A stretch of 64,000 bases of DNA, taken from NCBI RefSeq assembly GCF_014648075.1, contig NZ_BMQK01000006.1, positions 143,858 through 207,857 on the forward strand, written 5' to 3'. Each line of letters opens with the position of its first letter. The stretch's first letter is position 1. Shown here piece by piece: positions 45,908 through 56,100 of the stretch. The stretch is from Streptomyces ruber. Lineage in GTDB: Bacteria; Actinomycetota; Actinomycetes; Streptomycetales; Streptomycetaceae. The notes beneath the pieces were generated by a model. The model had not been told where the DNA came from. It saw only the letters and a list, made by a program, of their open reading frames with translations, and did not search any database. Both the position numbers and the translations under genes were made by a program.

Positions 45908-47203
45908 TCACAGCTCGCCGACGAGCTGCCGGGCCGCCTCCATCCCGGAGGAGTAGCCGGCCTCGTGCGAGCCGATCTGGTCCACGCCGTGCCGCTTGGC
46001 GTGGAAGTAGGCGCCGCACAGCTTCACCCGGGTCCCCTCGTTCACGTCGTAGATGTCCTTCTGCATCTCGCGGACGTGGATGTCGATGATCGGGTGCGTG
46101 TACGGGAAGGTGGCGATGACCGTCTCCGGGTCGACGTCACGCGGGTAGTCCAGCGTGACGAAGTAGTCCTTCTCGGAGGTGAACCCGTGCAGCTTGTTCA
46201 TGTAGTAGGCGACGTACGTGCGGTCCTCGCCGCCGACCGCGACCTTGCCGTAGTTCCACGCCTGCCAGCGCCCGCGGTCGGCCGGCATCACCGAGGGGTC
46301 GGTGTGCAGGATGACCGTGGAGGAGTTGTAGCGGACCTTGGACAGCACCTCGCGCTGCCGTTCGGTCGGGTTGTCGAGCATGGCGAGGGCCTCGTCCGCG
46401 TGGGCGCCGACCACCACGTAGTCGTAGCGCTCCGAGCCCCGGGCGGTGGTCACGGTGACCCCGTCGTCCTCCTGGCGGATCGCGGTGACGGGCTCGCCCG
46501 AGCGGATCTCGGGGCCGATGGCGGCGAGCGCCTTGCGGACGTAGGAGATCGAGCCGCCGCCGACCGTGCGCCAGTCGACGTGCTGGCCGCCGAGGCCGCC
46601 CTCGTCGTGGCCCATGAAGAAGGCGATGGCGGTACTGGCCGGCATCTCCCAGATCTTCTCGGCCGGGATGGACCAGACGGCGGAGCAGAGCAGGATGACG
46701 TACGAGGTGCGGAACGCCTGGCTGTAGCCGCCGCGGTCGAGGTACTCGCCGAGCGGGATGTCGGCCTTCTTGCGGACGAAGTCCCGGCGGCCCTCGGTGT
46801 GGAAGCGCCTGGCCTCGCGCCAGATGGTCCGGAACTCCTCGGAGTCGGCGTAGCGGGCGGCCATCTCCTCCTCGGACAGCCCGAGTTCGGCCGTGCCGTA
46901 CTCCAGGCCGGAGTCCAGGTCGAAGAAGTTGAAGGCGCCCCGGTGCTCGACGGCCTCGACGCCCAGCTCGTCGAAGAACTCGCAGAGGTTGGTGTAGGCG
47001 GGCCGGTTGAACACGACGAACGCCGTGTCGATGCCGAGGGTGCGGCCGGCGTCCTCGACCTCGACCGTGTTGGCGTGGCCACCGAGGTGGTTCTCCCGCT
47101 CGTAGATCGTGATGCGGGCGCGGTCGCGCAGGTGGTAGGCCGCGGAGAGGCCGGCGACACCGGCACCGACGATGGCGACACGGGGGCTGGTGGGCTGGGT
47201 CAT
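45908..47203 (-). CDS. FAD-dependent oxidoreductase (COG2907-like, amine-oxidase fold)
   Basis: A 431-residue flavoprotein. FAD site VAIVGAGVAGLSAAYHL is followed by IYERENHLGGHANTVEVEDAG. FVVFNRPAYTNLCEFFDELGVEA, AFFMGHDEGGLGGQHVDWRTVGGGSISYV and a closing VKLCGAYFHAKRHGVDQIGSHEAGYSSGMEAARQLV match the COG2907 family, whose members often lie beside lipid-modifying genes such as cyclopropane fatty acid synthase. A role on the acyl chain made by the Pfa proteins is inferred. GAAGGA sits 7 bases before the ATG at 47203. Last gene of the operon, 49 bases after the PPTase. Confidence 0.85.
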   Translation of the reverse strand: MTQPTSPRVAIVGAGVAGLSAAYHLRDRARITIYERENHLGGHANTVEVEDAGRTLGIDTAFVVFNRPAYTNLCEFFDELGVEAVEHRGAFNFFDLDSGLEYGTAELGLSEEEMAARYADSEEFRTIWREARRFHTEGRRDFVRKKADIPLGEYLDRGGYSQAFRTSYVILLCSAVWSIPAEKIWEMPASTAIAFFMGHDEGGLGGQHVDWRTVGGGSISYVRKALAAIGPEIRSGEPVTAIRQEDDGVTVTTARGSERYDYVVVGAHADEALAMLDNPTERQREVLSKVRYNSSTVILHTDPSVMPADRGRWQAWNYGKVAVGGEDRTYVAYYMNKLHGFTSEKDYFVTLDYPRDVDPETVIATFPYTHPIIDIHVREMQKDIYDVNEGTRVKLCGAYFHAKRHGVDQIGSHEAGYSSGMEAARQLVGEL

Positions 47204-47252
47204 GATCATGTCCTTCACGGTCGGTGTGGGGCGGGTGCGGGGGCGTACGGGG

Positions 47253-48026
47253 TCATGCGGTGGTCAGGCGGGTGAGGGAGTGCTCGGGAAGGCCGGGTGG
47301 GCCCGAGAGGTCGGAGAGGTCGGTGCGGCGCAGCAGGCCCGGGCCGCCGTGTTCGGTGGCGACCGCGACGACGTGCCCCGGGCCGGGGTACAGCAGGTCG
47401 AACCACCAGCGGGTGTCCGCGCCCGGCTGCCGCGGGTCCCGGACGGTGATCCGGTCCCGGCCCCGCTCCCCCGTCCGCCGCACGAAGGAGAAGCTGCCCG
47501 GGCTGCGGATCAGCCCGGTGCCGAGCGCCTTGAGGTAGGCCTCCTTGAGCACCCACAGCTCGCCGGCCAGGGCGGCGCGGGCGCCCGGCGCGGCGCGGCC
47601 GAGCTCGGCGCGCTCGGCGGGGCCGAGCCGCCGGCCCAGGTGTGCGGTCAGCTCGGCCGGGGCCGGGGTGGGGCCGACGTCGACGCCGCAGCCGCGCCCC
47701 TCGGTGACGACGCAGGCGATGAGCCCGTCGGTGTGCGAGAGGTTGAACCGCAGGTCGTCACCGGCCGGTCCGGCGGGCTCGGGCCGGCCGTGGGCGCCCC
47801 GGGTGAAGCGCCAGTGGTCCAGGGGGCGGTCGGTGCGGGCCGTGAGCGCGTAGCGGGACAGCAGGCGCGCGCCCAGGTAGCGGCGCCGCGCGCCCGGGGT
47901 GATGCGCCGGTCCAGGCTCGCGCGTTCCTGGTCGGTCAGCAGCCGGGTGCCGCCGAGCGCGCCGGCGAAGCCGTCGACGGCGTGCTCGGGCAGCAGCCAC
48001 AGGTGCGCGGCACCGCTCCCGCTCAC
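47253..48026 (-). CDS. 4'-phosphopantetheinyl transferase (Sfp type)
   Basis: A 257-residue Sfp-type PPTase that converts apo carrier proteins to the holo form using coenzyme A. RRYLGARLLSRYAL, LRFNLSHTDGLIACVV, the magnesium motif CGVDVGP and WVLKEAYLKALGTGL are in family order. The usual acidic residue two after the GVD aspartate is a glycine here, but the Asp and the KEA Glu remain. GTG at 48026 overlaps the ACAD stop as GTGA. It is the natural PfaE equivalent for the ACP domains of the PfaA protein. Confidence 0.92.
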   Translation of the reverse strand: MSGSGAAHLWLLPEHAVDGFAGALGGTRLLTDQERASLDRRITPGARRRYLGARLLSRYALTARTDRPLDHWRFTRGAHGRPEPAGPAGDDLRFNLSHTDGLIACVVTEGRGCGVDVGPTPAPAELTAHLGRRLGPAERAELGRAAPGARAALAGELWVLKEAYLKALGTGLIRSPGSFSFVRRTGERGRDRITVRDPRQPGADTRWWFDLLYPGPGHVVAVATEHGGPGLLRRTDLSDLSGPPGLPEHSLTRLTTA

Positions 48027-49822
48027 AGCGCGGCGGCCGACAGGTCGGTGCGCTCGGCGAGCGGGAACTGCCAGTGCGAGAACAGCCGGTTCTCCCGGTG
48101 GAGGTGGCGCAGCACCTGCATGACCTCGTCGACGACGGCCTGGTCGGTGACGAACTCGTGCGGGTACAGCTGCTTGCGCAGCCGCTCCAGCTGGAGCAGC
48201 AGCACCGCGCCGCTGGGCAGCGGGTCGTCCAGCACGTCGTGCGAGTGCACGTAGGTGTGCACGCACGCGGCGGCCGCGTGCACCAGGCAGTACTCCTTGG
48301 CCAGGTCGAACAGCTCGGCCGACTGCGCGTACGCGCGGCCCAGCTCCGCCTTGAGGGCGGTGGCGCGCCCGGCGAGCGTCCCCGCCCGGCCGAGCAGTTC
48401 CTCCGCGACGTCGGCGGCGCGGAGCAGCCGGTCGCGTTCGGCGCTCTTGGCGTCCTCGGCCAGGGCGCGCAGCCGGCGCAGCGCGTCGGGTGCGGCCAGG
48501 ACGGCGTCGTCGAGGCCACGGCTGAACAGCTCCTGCCGCGACGGGTCGTAGACCGGCAGTTCGCGGTCCATGCCGAAGAGGACGGCGGCGCGTTCGGCGG
48601 CGGCCGCACGGACCTCGTCGTCCGCGGTCGTCGCCCTGCCGAGCAGGCCGTCGAGCTGCTGGCCCAGGTTGCGCAGGTTCACCACGGTGTTGCCGTCCGC
48701 GATGTTGGCCACCAGCAGGTCCCGCAGCATCTTCTGGTACGGGCCGTAGTGCGGGTGGGCGCGCAGGAAGTAGCGCGCGCCGATGACCACGTTCAGCTGC
48801 GACATGGTCTTCTCCAGGAGCGTCGGCGCCAGGTACTTGGCCACCGACGACCACACGCTGAGCTGCTCCGGCGCCGCCTGGATGGCCCGTACCGCGCCCA
48901 GGCTGACGGCGTCCGCCACCATCAGGTCCGCGAACGCCTCCACCAGCTGGCGGCGGCTGTAGGGGACGTCGCTGACGGTGCCGCCGAACAGCACCCGCCG
49001 CTCGGTGAAGTCCAGCGTCAGCCGCAGCGCCGTGTCCACCGAGGACAGCGCCAGGCTGCTGATCACCGCGCGGGCCACCTGGGTGGACTTCAGCGCGATC
49101 TCCAGGCCCTGCCCCTCGGCGCCCACGAGGGCGGAGTCCGGCACGAAGGCGCCCTTCAGCCGCAGCCCGCTCAGGTCGAGCGCGCGCAGCCCGTGCAGCT
49201 TCTCGACCGGCAGCTCCTCGACGGTGTCCGCGTCGAGGCTCCACTTGTCCACGAGGAAGATCGAGTACGCGCCGGGGCCGTTGCGCTCGCCGGTGCGGGC
49301 GTGCACCACCATCGTGTCCGCCACGGTCGCGTTGCCGATCAGCCACTTCTCGCCGGTCAGCAGCCAGCCGCCCGCGACGCGCTCGGCACGCATCTCGTTG
49401 GCGATCAGGTCGCTGCCGTGGGCCCGCTCGGACAGGCCCCAGGAGAGCCCGCCGCCGCGCTTCATGTGCGCGATCAGCGTGCGCTTCTGCTCGTCGGAGC
49501 CGGCGATCCACACCGTCATGAAGCTGAGGTTGGTGATGACCAGGGCGGTGGCGGTCGTCGAGTCGCGGCGGGCCACCAGCCGCATCAGGTTGAAGCCGGT
49601 CTCGACGTTGCCCGCGCGGCCGCCCTGCTCGGCGGGGAGCGAGTACTCGTGCACGCCCCAGCGCCGCAGCTGGCTGACGAACCCGTAGGGGTACTCCTCG
49701 TGCTCGTCGTGGTCCAGCACCCGGGTGAACGGGATGCGGCTGCCCGGGTCGTCCGGGTCACCGAGGTACTTCTCGAGGTCGGCGGCCAGCTCGGTGAGGC
49801 GGGCCTTGGGCGTCGTCGCCAT
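48023..49822 (-). CDS. acyl-CoA dehydrogenase-like flavoprotein 1
   Basis: A 599-residue protein, much longer than ordinary acyl-CoA dehydrogenases (~390). The ACAD core covers residues ~50-410 (EYSLPAEQGG, WGLSERAHGSDLIANEM, LTGEKWLIGNATVADTMVVHART, KSTQVARAVISSLALSSVDTALRLTLDFTERRVLFGG in sequence there), followed by a ~170-residue helical C-terminal extension as in VLCAD/ACAD9-like forms. At the catalytic-glutamate position (usually YEGT) the sequence reads IADGNTVVNL, giving Asp. It probably introduces or handles a double bond on an acyl thioester. AGGAG precedes the ATG at 49822. Confidence 0.85.
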   Translation of the reverse strand: MATTPKARLTELAADLEKYLGDPDDPGSRIPFTRVLDHDEHEEYPYGFVSQLRRWGVHEYSLPAEQGGRAGNVETGFNLMRLVARRDSTTATALVITNLSFMTVWIAGSDEQKRTLIAHMKRGGGLSWGLSERAHGSDLIANEMRAERVAGGWLLTGEKWLIGNATVADTMVVHARTGERNGPGAYSIFLVDKWSLDADTVEELPVEKLHGLRALDLSGLRLKGAFVPDSALVGAEGQGLEIALKSTQVARAVISSLALSSVDTALRLTLDFTERRVLFGGTVSDVPYSRRQLVEAFADLMVADAVSLGAVRAIQAAPEQLSVWSSVAKYLAPTLLEKTMSQLNVVIGARYFLRAHPHYGPYQKMLRDLLVANIADGNTVVNLRNLGQQLDGLLGRATTADDEVRAAAAERAAVLFGMDRELPVYDPSRQELFSRGLDDAVLAAPDALRRLRALAEDAKSAERDRLLRAADVAEELLGRAGTLAGRATALKAELGRAYAQSAELFDLAKEYCLVHAAAACVHTYVHSHDVLDDPLPSGAVLLLQLERLRKQLYPHEFVTDQAVVDEVMQVLRHLHRENRLFSHWQFPLAERTDLSAAAL

Positions 49823-49835
49823 CGTCGTCGTACTC

Positions 49836-51521
49836 CTATCGGGTGGTGGCCAGCCGGACGGGCAGGGCGGTGAACAGCCGGTCGCCGTCGCGCAGCGCGA
49901 GGGCGGCGTCGAGCGCGGGGGCCAGCAGTTCGCCGTGGCGGCGCGGGTCCGTCCCGTCGGCGCGGGCGAGCAGGTAGCCGAGCGCGGCGCCGAGCCAGCC
50001 GGTGGAGCCGGGCTCCGTGCCGTACAGGGACGTCCCGCGGTTGGCGTTCCACAGGTGCAGACAGCAGGCGGCGGCGTGCAGCCAGGCGTACCGCTCGGCG
50101 GTGTCCACCAGGAGGTTGGGGTCGGCGCCGGGCTTCCGCGCGGCCCGGGTCGCCTCGCCCAGCCCGGCCACCGCGTCCGCCAGCCGCCACACCAGGTCCT
50201 GCACCTCGCCCAGGTCACCGGTGACCGCGTCGACGGCGTCCGGCAGTCCGGCGAGGACCGGATCGGTGCCGCGGGCGAACATGTCGAGCCGGGCGGGCTC
50301 GTACGGCGGCAGCACGGCGTCCAGCGTGAACACGGTCCGCACCGCGTCCGGGTCGGGGACGGCGCCGCCCTCGGTGAGGGTCGGCAACTGGCCCGCGTAC
50401 GAGCGGAGGTTGGCGAGGGTGCTGGCGTCGATCACGCGGACCACCGCCGAGTCCCGCTGGAGCTTCTGGAACAGTCCGGCGCCGCGATCGCCCTCGCGCA
50501 GCACCGACCGGGTGGCGAGGACCGTGCCGGAGGCCCGGATCAGGTCCTCGGAGGCCTCAGCGACCACGTGCTTGGCGGCGAGGGCCCACACGCTGAAGGA
50601 CTCCGGCACCACGTGCACGCCGCGCGCCGCGCTCAGCGCCACCGCGTCCGCGGCGATCAGCGCGGAGGCGGCGACCGCCAGCTCGCGCCGGGGCCACGGC
50701 GATTCGGTGAGGGCGGCACGGCCGACACGGCGCCCGGCGGCGAAGTCCAGGGCGAGGCGTACGGCGGTGTCGGCGATGCCCAGGCTGCCGGCCATGCTCA
50801 TCAGCCGCACCGCCTGCTGGGCCCTGACGGCGGCCTCCAGGCCCTCGCCCTCCCGGCCGACCAGCGCGCCCGGCGGCACCGGGGTGTCGTGGAAGCGCAG
50901 GGTGGCCAGGTCGATGCCGCGCATGCCGTTGGTGCGCGGGGCGGGCACCCGCTCCAGGGTACCCTCCGGCACGCCGGCCGTGTCCAGCAGGACGGCGGTG
51001 AAGGCGCCGGGTCCGCGCTCGCCGGTGCGGGCGACGACGTACACGGCGTCGGCGCGCAGCCCGAGGCCCACGAGCCACTTCTCGCCGCTGAGGACGCCGT
51101 CGCGCAGCCGTACCTCGTTGGTGAGCAGGTCGCTGCCGTGCGCGGCCTCGGTGAGCGCGAAGGCGACGGCGCCGCCGCCGCGCAGGATCTCCGCGGCCCG
51201 CTGCTGCTGCCCGACGCTGCCGTGCAGCTGGAGGCAGGTGGCGGCGATGATGCTGAACATGGTGCCGGGCATGATGTTGACGTCCCGGCGCGCGGCCGCC
51301 CGTACGAGCGTGAGGCTGCGGTCGAAGGACTCCAGGGCGCCGCCCCACTCCTTGGGCAGGTAGTTGAGGTGGAACCCGGCCCGCACCAGCTCCGCGCAGA
51401 GCTCCTCGGGGAACTCGTCCCGCTCGTCGCGCGCGACGGCCGCCGCGAACCCGTACGGGTTGGCGTCGTCCGTGGGGTCGCCGAGCCGCCGCTCCAGTTC
51501 CTCCGGCGTCAGCGGGCTCAC
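49836..51521 (-). CDS. acyl-CoA dehydrogenase-like flavoprotein 2
   Basis: A 561-residue paralogue of the next gene, again with an extended C-terminus. It has LNYLPKEWGGALESF, FALTEAAHGSDLLTNEVRL, LSGEKWLVGLGLRADAVYVVARTGERGPGAFT and GIADTAVRLALDFAAGRRVG. At the catalytic position it reads RVIDASTLANL, an aspartate in place of the usual glutamate with no following glycine. GTG at 51521 overlaps the PfaD stop as GTGA. The two paralogues may work as a heterodimer, as in some actinobacterial steroid ACADs (inference). Confidence 0.85.
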   Translation of the reverse strand: MSPLTPEELERRLGDPTDDANPYGFAAAVARDERDEFPEELCAELVRAGFHLNYLPKEWGGALESFDRSLTLVRAAARRDVNIMPGTMFSIIAATCLQLHGSVGQQQRAAEILRGGGAVAFALTEAAHGSDLLTNEVRLRDGVLSGEKWLVGLGLRADAVYVVARTGERGPGAFTAVLLDTAGVPEGTLERVPAPRTNGMRGIDLATLRFHDTPVPPGALVGREGEGLEAAVRAQQAVRLMSMAGSLGIADTAVRLALDFAAGRRVGRAALTESPWPRRELAVAASALIAADAVALSAARGVHVVPESFSVWALAAKHVVAEASEDLIRASGTVLATRSVLREGDRGAGLFQKLQRDSAVVRVIDASTLANLRSYAGQLPTLTEGGAVPDPDAVRTVFTLDAVLPPYEPARLDMFARGTDPVLAGLPDAVDAVTGDLGEVQDLVWRLADAVAGLGEATRAARKPGADPNLLVDTAERYAWLHAAACCLHLWNANRGTSLYGTEPGSTGWLGAALGYLLARADGTDPRRHGELLAPALDAALALRDGDRLFTALPVRLATTR

Positions 51522-53194
51522 CGCAGCCCCACCGAGGGTCCGGGCGCCGGGGTCTCCAGCGGGACGGGGCGGTAGTCCGCGGCGGTCGCCGGGATGTGCA
51601 CGCCCGCCGTGCGCAGCTGGGCGAGGCGGGTGTGGAAGGCGGCGCCGCGCATCAGGTGGTGGGCGACGTCCGCGACCCGGCGGTTGCCCGGCGTCTTCAG
51701 GTAGCTGCCGGTCACCCAGTCGTTGAAGCTGCCCATCGCCGGGCCGCACCAGACCTGGTAGTCGGCGGCGCGGCTCTCGTCACCGGTGACCGCCCAGCGC
51801 GAGGACATGCCCAGGTACCAGCGGAAGACCAGCGCCATGCGGCGCTTGGGGCTGCCGGCGGCGCGCCGGAGCTGCTCGGGGTCGCGCCGGGTGAAGTACG
51901 TGACGCACTCCTGCCAGACGTCCTCCAGGGAGCGGCGGAAGATCTGCTGCTCCAGGCGGGCGCGGTCGGCGGGCGGGATGGACTCCAGGCCGTCGTAGGT
52001 CTGGTAGAGCTCGTACAGGCGCTTGGCCCGCATCGGGAACAGGGTGCCCTTCTTCAGCACCTGCAGCTCCACGCCCATCTCGAACATGTCGGCGGCCGGG
52101 GCCATCTCGCAGTCGGCGATGCCCGCCTCGGCGAGCATCTCCTTGGACCTGGCGGAGGCGCCGGACTCCACGCAGGACTGGTTGACGGAGCCGGTGACCA
52201 CGTAGGCGGCGCCCATCGCGAACGCCGCCGCCACCGCGACGGGTGTGCCGAGGCCGCCACCGGCCCCGACCCGCACCGGCTCGGCGTACCGGAACTCGCG
52301 CTGCACGCCGTCCCGCAGCCGCAGGATGGTCGGCAGCAGCGCGGGCAGCGGACGCCGGTCGGTGTGGCCGCCGGAGTCGGCCTCCACGGTGATGTCGTCG
52401 GCGAGCGGCACGTGGTGGGCGAGCGCGGCCTGTTCGGAGGTGATGAGGCCCTGTTCGAGGAGCGCGCTGACCAGGGTGGCCGGGGCCGGGCGCATGAAGC
52501 GCTCGGCGGTCTCGGCCCGGGAGATCTTGGCGATCAGCCGGTTGTCGGCGACGACACGGCCGCTCGCGTCCCGGCGCAGCCCGGCCAGCCGGTAGCGGAC
52601 GACGTGCGGGGTGAGGTCCATGTACGCGGACGCCTCCACGCAGCGCACGCCGTGGCGCAGGAACAGCTCGACGGCCTCCCGCTCCAGCCGGTCCTCGCTC
52701 GGGCTGTGGATGAGATTCACGGCGTACGGCAGTCCGGGGATCTCGGCGGCGAACCGGGCGAGGGTCTTCTCGATGGTCTCGGGCAGCAGCCCGGCCGCGC
52801 CGAAGGAGGCGAGGTAGCCCTCCTTCGCGAGGGCGACGACCATGTCGGCGGAGGCGATCCCGCCGGCCATCGCGCCCGCCATGTACGGCTGCCGCACGCC
52901 GTGCGCGGCGCGGAAGGCGGCCGAGCCGAGGCGCTCGGGCGGCAGCGGCTGGGCGGCGGCGAGCAGCGGCAGGCCGTCGCCCTCGGCGGCGGCGAAGCCG
53001 CCGGAGACCGCGCCGATGCCCTCGGGGGTGACGGCGATGAAACAGGGCTGGTCGAGATCGGCCAGCGCGTTGTAGATCCCGGCGGGATCCGTGCTGGGGT
53101 AGCGCTCCCCGTACCAGCGGAGAGGGGTGTCGCGGATGTCCATGGGAAAACGGGGCTCCTTGGCTTCGGCGGCGGCGGTGCGGGCGGGCGTCAC
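51518..53194 (-). CDS. pfaD: PfaD-type enoyl reductase of PUFA synthase
   Basis: A 558-residue FMN enzyme of the PfaD family that supplies enoyl reduction in trans to polyunsaturated fatty acid synthases. It has PCFIAVTPEGIGAVSGGF, YMAGAMAGGIASADMVVALAKEGYLASFGAAGL, the AVNLIHSPSEDRLEREAVELFLRHGVRCVEASAYMDLT region near residue 170, TVEADSGGHTDRRPLPALLPTIL, and RVGAGGGLGTPVAVAAAFAMGAAYVVTGSVNQS. I choose GTG at 53194 (GTGA overlap with the upstream gene); the internal ATG at 53143 is the alternative and lacks a well-placed ribosome site. In PUFA systems this protein works on intermediates held by the PfaA ACPs. Confidence 0.93.
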   Translation of the reverse strand: MTPARTAAAEAKEPRFPMDIRDTPLRWYGERYPSTDPAGIYNALADLDQPCFIAVTPEGIGAVSGGFAAAEGDGLPLLAAAQPLPPERLGSAAFRAAHGVRQPYMAGAMAGGIASADMVVALAKEGYLASFGAAGLLPETIEKTLARFAAEIPGLPYAVNLIHSPSEDRLEREAVELFLRHGVRCVEASAYMDLTPHVVRYRLAGLRRDASGRVVADNRLIAKISRAETAERFMRPAPATLVSALLEQGLITSEQAALAHHVPLADDITVEADSGGHTDRRPLPALLPTILRLRDGVQREFRYAEPVRVGAGGGLGTPVAVAAAFAMGAAYVVTGSVNQSCVESGASARSKEMLAEAGIADCEMAPAADMFEMGVELQVLKKGTLFPMRAKRLYELYQTYDGLESIPPADRARLEQQIFRRSLEDVWQECVTYFTRRDPEQLRRAAGSPKRRMALVFRWYLGMSSRWAVTGDESRAADYQVWCGPAMGSFNDWVTGSYLKTPGNRRVADVAHHLMRGAAFHTRLAQLRTAGVHIPATAADYRPVPLETPAPGPSVGLR

Positions 53195-56100
53195 GCCTCG
53201 GCGGTACGGACCTCGACGGCCACGTCGGTCAGTTCGTAGATGCGCAGACCCGGCTTCCACAGGTCGGCGTCCGCGACCACCAGCAGGCGGCCCTCCTCGC
53301 GACGGACCTCCTTGACGTGCACGTCGAAGAAGAGTTCCCGGTCGTGGCGGAGGATCTGGCCGCGGTACTTCCAGGACATCTCGACGTCGGTGGCCATCGC
53401 GAAGCGGGGCCGTTCGATGCCGTCGGCGAGGTTCTGCTCCAGGACGTACAGGCGGAGCGCCTGGAGGACGGCCTCGACGCCGAGGGAGCCGGGCATCACG
53501 GGGTCGCGGTGGAAGTGGCAGTCGAAGTACCACTCGTCGGGCCGGATCGCGCGGTAGCCGTGCAGGTAGCCGCGGCCGTGCTTCCCGCCGTCCGCGACCA
53601 GGTCCACGTGGTCGACGAGCGCGAACTTGTCACCGGGCAGGTGCAGATGACCGCCGGCCGGATCACTGAACTCGGGGGCGCCCTCGGGCAGTTCGATGCG
53701 GCGGACCCGGGAGGCGTCGGGCTTCTCGGCCTCGATCCAGGGGGCGACGTACCGGCCGCTGTCCAGGCCGACCTGGTTGGCGAGGGCGGCCTCGCTGAAG
53801 TAGCCGAAGAGGGACTCTCCGGTGTAGAAGACCTCGCCGTCGGCGGAGAGCTCGTAGGAGAAGTTCTGCAGCACCGCGCCCTGCACGGCGCTCGTCATCA
53901 GCAGCTTGGAGTGGTGCCGGATGGTCCTGCCGCGCAGGTCGATGTCCTTGACGAGGGTGGCGCGGCCGTCGAGGTTGCGGATCGAGTACTGCTCGTCGGT
54001 GTTCTTCAGGGTGGCCCCGAGGTAGTAGCCGAGGAAGATCGCCGCCTGGAGGGAGCTCTCCATGTAGACGGCGTTCGGCATGTGCGGGTGGGAGTTCTGC
54101 TCGTAGTACCAGGCGTCGGCCGGTGAGTCGTACTCGGTGACCATCTCCGAGCCGGGCGAGAGGTCGCCGCGGGTGCCCTTGAGGGACATGACGCGGTCGA
54201 CGAACTGGAAGTCGCCGTTGGGGATGTACGGGGCGCGGCTGTCCCGGTACACCTCGAACTCCGGGCCCATCGCCATGTCCAGGAGGCCCTTGGCGGCGTG
54301 GGCGAGGTGCAGCTCGTTGATCATGGCGGGTTCGCCGTTCCGGTTCCGCCGTCCGAGGAACCGCGGCACGCCACCGATCTCGGGGCGGTAGGGCGACCCC
54401 TCCTTCTCCCGCACCTGGAGCCCGAGGTTCTTCATCCGGATGACGGGCTTGTCGCCCAGGTAGATGAGGACGTCGGCGATGACCGTGGCGCGCGGCAGGA
54501 GCGTCAGCTCCATGACCTCGACCTCGTACCGGATCTCCTCGTGGGCCTGGGTAATCTGGCCGCGGACCTGGACCTCGATGGGGGTGTCGGTGACGCACTG
54601 GAAGCGGGCGTCGGGGAGGGTGAGGTGCATGCCCTGGTGCAGCAGGTAGATCTGGAGGAGCTGCACGGCGCCCTCGGCGACCAGCGAGCCGGCGAGGACG
54701 TGGTCGTCCGGGAAGTGGCAGAGGAAGTACCAGGCGTCGGGCGTCAGCTTCTTGATGCCGGTGAGCTTGCCGAGGGCGCGCGGCCCGCCCTTCCGGTCGA
54801 TGATCACCTCGTCGACCATGCGCAGCTTCTCGTCCGGCAGGCGCAGCGCCGGGTTGACGCCCGGGTCCTGTGCGTGGTCGGGGCCGAAGACGTCGCCGGG
54901 GCGTCCCTGGGCGAGCAGTTCGAGGTCGTCGCGGGTGAGGTGGTTCTTACGGGCGTACGCCAGCGGCTTGAAGTACCCCTTGGGGAGCTGGGCCCGGGCG
55001 GCCTTCTCCTTCTCGGTCATCACGACGCCGAGCGGGGTGTCGAGCTCCGCCTGGCTGAAGAACCCGGCGCAGGCGTCGTGCAGTTCGAGGATCAGCTCGC
55101 CGTCGGCGTAGCACTTGTAGCTGAAGAAGAAGAGCGTCGTGTCGCCCTGGTGGACGAAGCGGTCGATGGAGATGTCGTAGCGCAGGGTCTGGCCGACCCG
55201 CGGCAGGTCGCCGCGGAAGACCAGCGTCGAGTCGAGCAGCCGGTAGACCCGCTCGCCCTTGTTGCGGAAGTCGATGCCGAGGTAGCTGACCAGCAGCAGG
55301 TCGCACTGGCCAGCCTCGACGGTCACGGCCGGCGGGACGCCGCCGTCGACGGCGTACCAGGCGTCCTCGGGGACGTCGTACTCCGTGGTGATGGTCGAGG
55401 GCTTGAACTCCCCCGTCGTCCCGTCGATCGCGGTGACCCGGGTGACGAAGTGGTACGGCGGTGCGGGCAGCCGGACGCGCTTGCCGTACCCGTCGATCAC
55501 GCCGAACTCGGGTCCGAAGACCTTGGCGACGGAGCCCGTGGCGAACTCGAGGAGGTCGGCCTCGTCCCAGATGACACCCTCCTTCACCTCGCGGGCCGGT
55601 TCGGGGGCCTGGTGGCCGGGGGCCTGCTGTCCGGTGGCGGCGGGCGGGGTGGCGACGGGCTGCGCGGGAGGGGCCGCCGCGGGGAGGACGGGAGCGGCGG
55701 GGGCGGCGGGGGCGATGGGTGCGGGAGGGGTCGCGGGCACGGCGGGGGCGGTCGCCCCGCCGCCGTCCAGGAGGGCTTCCACCCGGTTGAGGGTGGCCGC
55801 CTGGAGGATCTGCTGGGTCTCCATCACCACCGAGTGGGTGGCCACCATCTGACGGCGCATCTCCCGGACGAGATCGGCGGCGACGGCGGCCGGCTCGTCC
55901 TGCACGAGGGCGGCCGACGGCGCGGGAACGTGGGCGGGAGGGGTCGCGGTGACCGGCGGCAAGGGCTCACCGGAGGGCGCGGGCGCGGTGCCCGGTGCGT
56001 GCTGTGCCCAGGGGAGGTAGGAGATCGGGGTGCCGTCGAAGGCGATGACCTCGGCGTCGGCGAGGGTCGGGTCTGCGGGCATGAGAGGTGAGTCCTCCGG

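Noticed and set aside
47664..47700. Loss of PPTase activity because the residue after GVDV is Gly
   Set aside because: The main Asp and the KEA Glu are present, and some Sfp-type enzymes vary at this place; not enough to call it inactive.
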